From positions 67,001 through 131,000 of the forward strand of contig JADBYT010000026.1 in assembly GCA_020402865.1 (NCBI GenBank): a stretch of 64,000 nucleotides of DNA, in the 5' to 3' direction. Numbering within the stretch: position 1 is the stretch's first letter; each line of letters starts with the position of its first letter. The notes beneath the pieces were generated by a model, which did no database searches, had not been told where the DNA came from, and saw only the letters and a list, made by a program, of their open reading frames with translations. This DNA is from Bacteroidota bacterium. GTDB taxonomy: Bacteria; Bacteroidota; Bacteroidia; Palsa-965. Positions 61,583-64,000 of the stretch are shown one piece after another. The position numbers were made by a program, and so were the translations under genes.

Positions 61583-63769
61583 TCAGGTAGATGAAATAAT
61601 GTAGTTTGCAATTTTTGTTAGCAGATGCACGCGGTCAATACCTGTTACATTATGCAAATGCCCGGGATACATAAAGTAATCGAGCTGCTTTTTCTTATCC
61701 ACACAGGCTTTGGTAAACAGCAGGCTGTGCTGCCAAACCACCACATCATCACTGGTGCCGTGTATCATGAGGAGCTTGCCGGTGAGCTTGTCCGCATTTT
61801 CCACGAGGTTTGATTTTTTGTAGCCTTCGGGATTTTGTTGCGGCGTATCCATGTATCGCTCGGTGTACATGATTTCGTAGTAGCTCCAGTCAATTACCGG
61901 ACCGCCGGCCACACCGGTTTTAAACAAACCCGCCTTGCGCGTCATAAGCGATGTGGTCATAAAGCCGCCGTAACTCCAGCCATATACAGCAAGGCGGTTG
62001 GCGTTTATATACGATTTCGTTTTGAGGTATTCCACCCCTTTTTCCTGATCGTCTATTTCGGCCGAGCCAAGATTTCGGAATGTAGCCTGCTCAAAGTCTT
62101 TCCCCCTGTTTTCAGAGCCGCGTCCGTCAACCGTAAATACCACAAAGCCCTGTTGCGCCATGTAGTAAAGAAACATGTCGGTGCCGCCCAGCCACGAGTT
62201 TGTGACCAGCTGTACGTTGGGGCCGTTATACACATACACCAGTGAAGGATATGATTTTGTAGAATCGAAGTTGGCGGGCATAATCATGCGGCACCAGAGC
62301 GGAGTTTTGTTGTCTGCTGCATTTATTGTAAACAGGCGGATCTGGCAGGCTGAATAGGCTGCAAGCGGATTGGCTGCTCGCAGCAATGTTTTTACAGCAC
62401 CGCTTTTTACGTCATTCACCGACTGCACACGCGGCGTGTTTACCGATGAAAAATTGTCAATGTAATGTGTGCCGGCCTTGTTGAATACCGCATTGTGTAC
62501 ACCGTCTTCTTTGCTGAGCAGCGTTACTTTTCCGGTAGCCAGTTCGGTTTTATAAATGTGGCGTACAATGCTGCCAAACGGAGCTGCCTGAAAAAACAGG
62601 GTTGTGTTTTTGACATCAAAACCATACACATCAGTTACGATGTAAAGCGGTTCGGGTGTAATGCCTGTGGCCGGAGTAAGGTTGCGGATCATTTTGCCAT
62701 CGGTGCCGTAGAGATAAATTGAGTTTGCACCGTCGCGTTCGCTTTGCCAGATGAACTGGTTGGGGTTACCCGGCACAAATTGCATGGCGTGCAGGGGCTG
62801 TACATATTTTGTATCCTTCTCTTCAAAAAGTGTGGTTTCAAAGGCGCCTGTTTCGGCATTGTAGCGATTCAGTTTCATGTGGTTCTGATCGCGGTTGAGC
62901 ACGGCAATGTAGATGCTTTTGTTGTCGGGGCTCCAGGCAATGTTGGTGAGATATTGTTCTTTGGGTTCGCCGGTTTGGATGAAAATGGTTTTACCGGTAC
63001 TCAAGTTATACACACCAAGTGTAACATGGTGGCTTGCTGCGCCGGCCATGGGGTATTTAATCATGGTTGCGGTGGCCGGCTGGTTGGCGATATTCATTAT
63101 CGGGTAATCGGTAACCATGGTTTGATCCATGCGGTAAAACGCCAGCAGATTGCCTGAGGGCGACCAGAATATGCCTTTTTCAATGCCAAATTCCTCGCGG
63201 TGTACGGTGCTGCCGTTTACAATGTTTTTTTCGCTGTCGCTGGTTACGGCTGTGGCGCCGTCGCTGCCGCTTTTAATTACATACAAGTTGTTTGCAAGTG
63301 TGTAGGCAATATGTCCGCCGGCAGGTGATTCTTCGCTGTAGCCGGCATCTTCGGGGATAGCCGGAGTGAGTTGGGGTTTAGCCTTACCCGAGCCGAGATC
63401 ATAGGTAACAAGATAACGTGTCACATGAAACGTAAATGTTTTGGGCGAGGTCCATGTGATCAACGGAAATCTTTTCATACCGCCAAGTGCTGTAACCTGC
63501 AGCGACTGTATTTTCTGGTTCAGTTCGCTGAGTGTGAGTACGGCTTTTGGTAAAGATTTGCCGGAGGCGGCATCAATAAAAAGCGTTTCTTCGCCGTTGT
63601 TAACTTTCACAAAAGCCACGCTGTTGTCGGCATTCCAGGCTAGTTGTTGCAGGCGCTCGGGTGCAAGCGTAGTGCGCTGGCGCAGCACGGCATCTTCCAC
63701 AGTAAGCATTTGTTGCTGTGCCGAAATTGAAAGCGGAGCCAGCAGTAAAGCAAAAATCAGGTGTTTCAT
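61583..63769 (-). CDS. Secreted S9 family peptidase, dipeptidyl-peptidase IV type
   Basis: 728 residues. Signal peptide (ending SISAQ), an N-terminal eight-bladed propeller (~40-480) with EFGIEKGIFWSPSGNLLAFYRMD containing the Glu motif that recognises the substrate N-terminus, and a C-terminal alpha/beta-hydrolase. Catalytic residues are Ser in YGWSYGGFM, Asp in HGTSDDVV and His in PGHLHNVTG. It would release N-terminal dipeptides (often X-Pro) in the periplasm. The DUF493 gene ends 17 bases upstream, so the two may be co-transcribed. Confidence 0.95.
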   Translation of the reverse strand: MKHLIFALLLAPLSISAQQQMLTVEDAVLRQRTTLAPERLQQLAWNADNSVAFVKVNNGEETLFIDAASGKSLPKAVLTLSELNQKIQSLQVTALGGMKRFPLITWTSPKTFTFHVTRYLVTYDLGSGKAKPQLTPAIPEDAGYSEESPAGGHIAYTLANNLYVIKSGSDGATAVTSDSEKNIVNGSTVHREEFGIEKGIFWSPSGNLLAFYRMDQTMVTDYPIMNIANQPATATMIKYPMAGAASHHVTLGVYNLSTGKTIFIQTGEPKEQYLTNIAWSPDNKSIYIAVLNRDQNHMKLNRYNAETGAFETTLFEEKDTKYVQPLHAMQFVPGNPNQFIWQSERDGANSIYLYGTDGKMIRNLTPATGITPEPLYIVTDVYGFDVKNTTLFFQAAPFGSIVRHIYKTELATGKVTLLSKEDGVHNAVFNKAGTHYIDNFSSVNTPRVQSVNDVKSGAVKTLLRAANPLAAYSACQIRLFTINAADNKTPLWCRMIMPANFDSTKSYPSLVYVYNGPNVQLVTNSWLGGTDMFLYYMAQQGFVVFTVDGRGSENRGKDFEQATFRNLGSAEIDDQEKGVEYLKTKSYINANRLAVYGWSYGGFMTTSLMTRKAGLFKTGVAGGPVIDWSYYEIMYTERYMDTPQQNPEGYKKSNLVENADKLTGKLLMIHGTSDDVVVWQHSLLFTKACVDKKKQLDYFMYPGHLHNVTGIDRVHLLTKIANYIISST

Positions 63770-63786
63770 GGTGTTGTAAGGGTATG

Positions 63787-64000
63787 TTAGAGGGCAATAA
63801 TTCCTTCTATGGCCGAAGCCTGCTGATAAACCATCAGTACATCGTCCACACTGAGCATCACCTCGCGGGCGGTAATGCTGGTGTATTTTCCGTTCGAAGA
63901 AGGCTGACGTTTAATCTCGGCATCGTCGCCGAAAAGACTTTCTACCTGCGCAATTTTTTGGTTGTCGGAAGGCACAATGAATTTATACATGTACAGCGAA
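63787..64000 (-). CDS. DUF493 (YbeD-like) protein, C-terminal part (5' end outside window)
   Basis: The frame has no stop up to the window edge (TCG CTG TAC precede an ATG at 63990), and the SLYMYKFIVPSDNQKIAQVESLF segment is interior to DUF493 proteins, so the gene starts beyond base 64000. About 71 residues are visible, forming the ACT-like ferredoxin fold with YTSITAREVMLSVDDVLMVYQQASAIEGIIAL. The family's role is not established. Confidence 0.8.
   Translation of the reverse strand, partial: SLYMYKFIVPSDNQKIAQVESLFGDDAEIKRQPSSNGKYTSITAREVMLSVDDVLMVYQQASAIEGIIAL

Overview
The window comes from a member of the Bacteroidota. The evidence is two proteins with type IX secretion (T9SS) C-terminal sorting domains, a TonB-dependent receptor paired with a DUF4249 lipoprotein, many lipoproteins, promoters of the TTTG-N19-TAnnTTTG type, and almost no Shine-Dalgarno sequences. 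MqnA indicates the futalosine route to menaquinone. Genus cannot be assigned from the sequence. No rRNA, tRNA, CRISPR array, transposase or phage gene was seen.

Layout. 1-1275 holds the end of an ABC-F ATPase. 1276-4025 is an AT-richer accessory stretch with a lipoprotein, an outer-membrane protein and a second outer-membrane protein broken by a one-base frameshift in its signal peptide. 4040-20735 is one same-strand block for histidine and tryptophan synthesis: hisL leader/attenuator, hisG-D-C-B, trpL leader/attenuator, trpE-G-D-C-F-B-A, a DAHP synthase, hisH-A-F, two cargo lipoprotein genes, then hisIE and a terminator. 20794-23940 is the TonB receptor/DUF4249 pair. 24009-29110, on the minus strand, carries a DUF2304 pair, a PaaY-like hexapeptide protein, hflX, a carboxypeptidase-regulatory-domain protein, and a lipoprotein cytochrome c with a membrane protein. 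29274-33687 encodes two secreted amidohydrolase-type proteins. 33768-37083 holds a small orphan gene, pdxJ, a cation/proton antiporter and a universal stress protein. 37306-41170 holds two small membrane proteins and a lipid-type operon (desaturase, DUF1295, CFA-synthase-like methyltransferase). 41167-46743, minus strand, contains a lipoprotein, a striking array of five hairpins, a TPR/PD40 protein, mqnA, an EI24 protein and a hydrolase. 46860-49407 is the rpsF-rpsR-rplI operon and an ABC permease. 49528-53056 holds aconitase, a lipoprotein and an S4 RNA-binding protein. 53147-64000, minus strand, has two large T9SS-secreted proteins, a DPP IV-type S9 peptidase and the end of a DUF493 gene.

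The most notable regulatory content is: the his-trp superoperon, with two peptide-leader attenuators in series, the second of which has Trp-Trp flanked by His and sits upstream of hisHAF; a perfect AAGGAGG before rplI, directly downstream of the genes for bS6 and bS18; and the hairpin array at 42380-42557. All statements come from reading the sequence; no database search or folding program was run.
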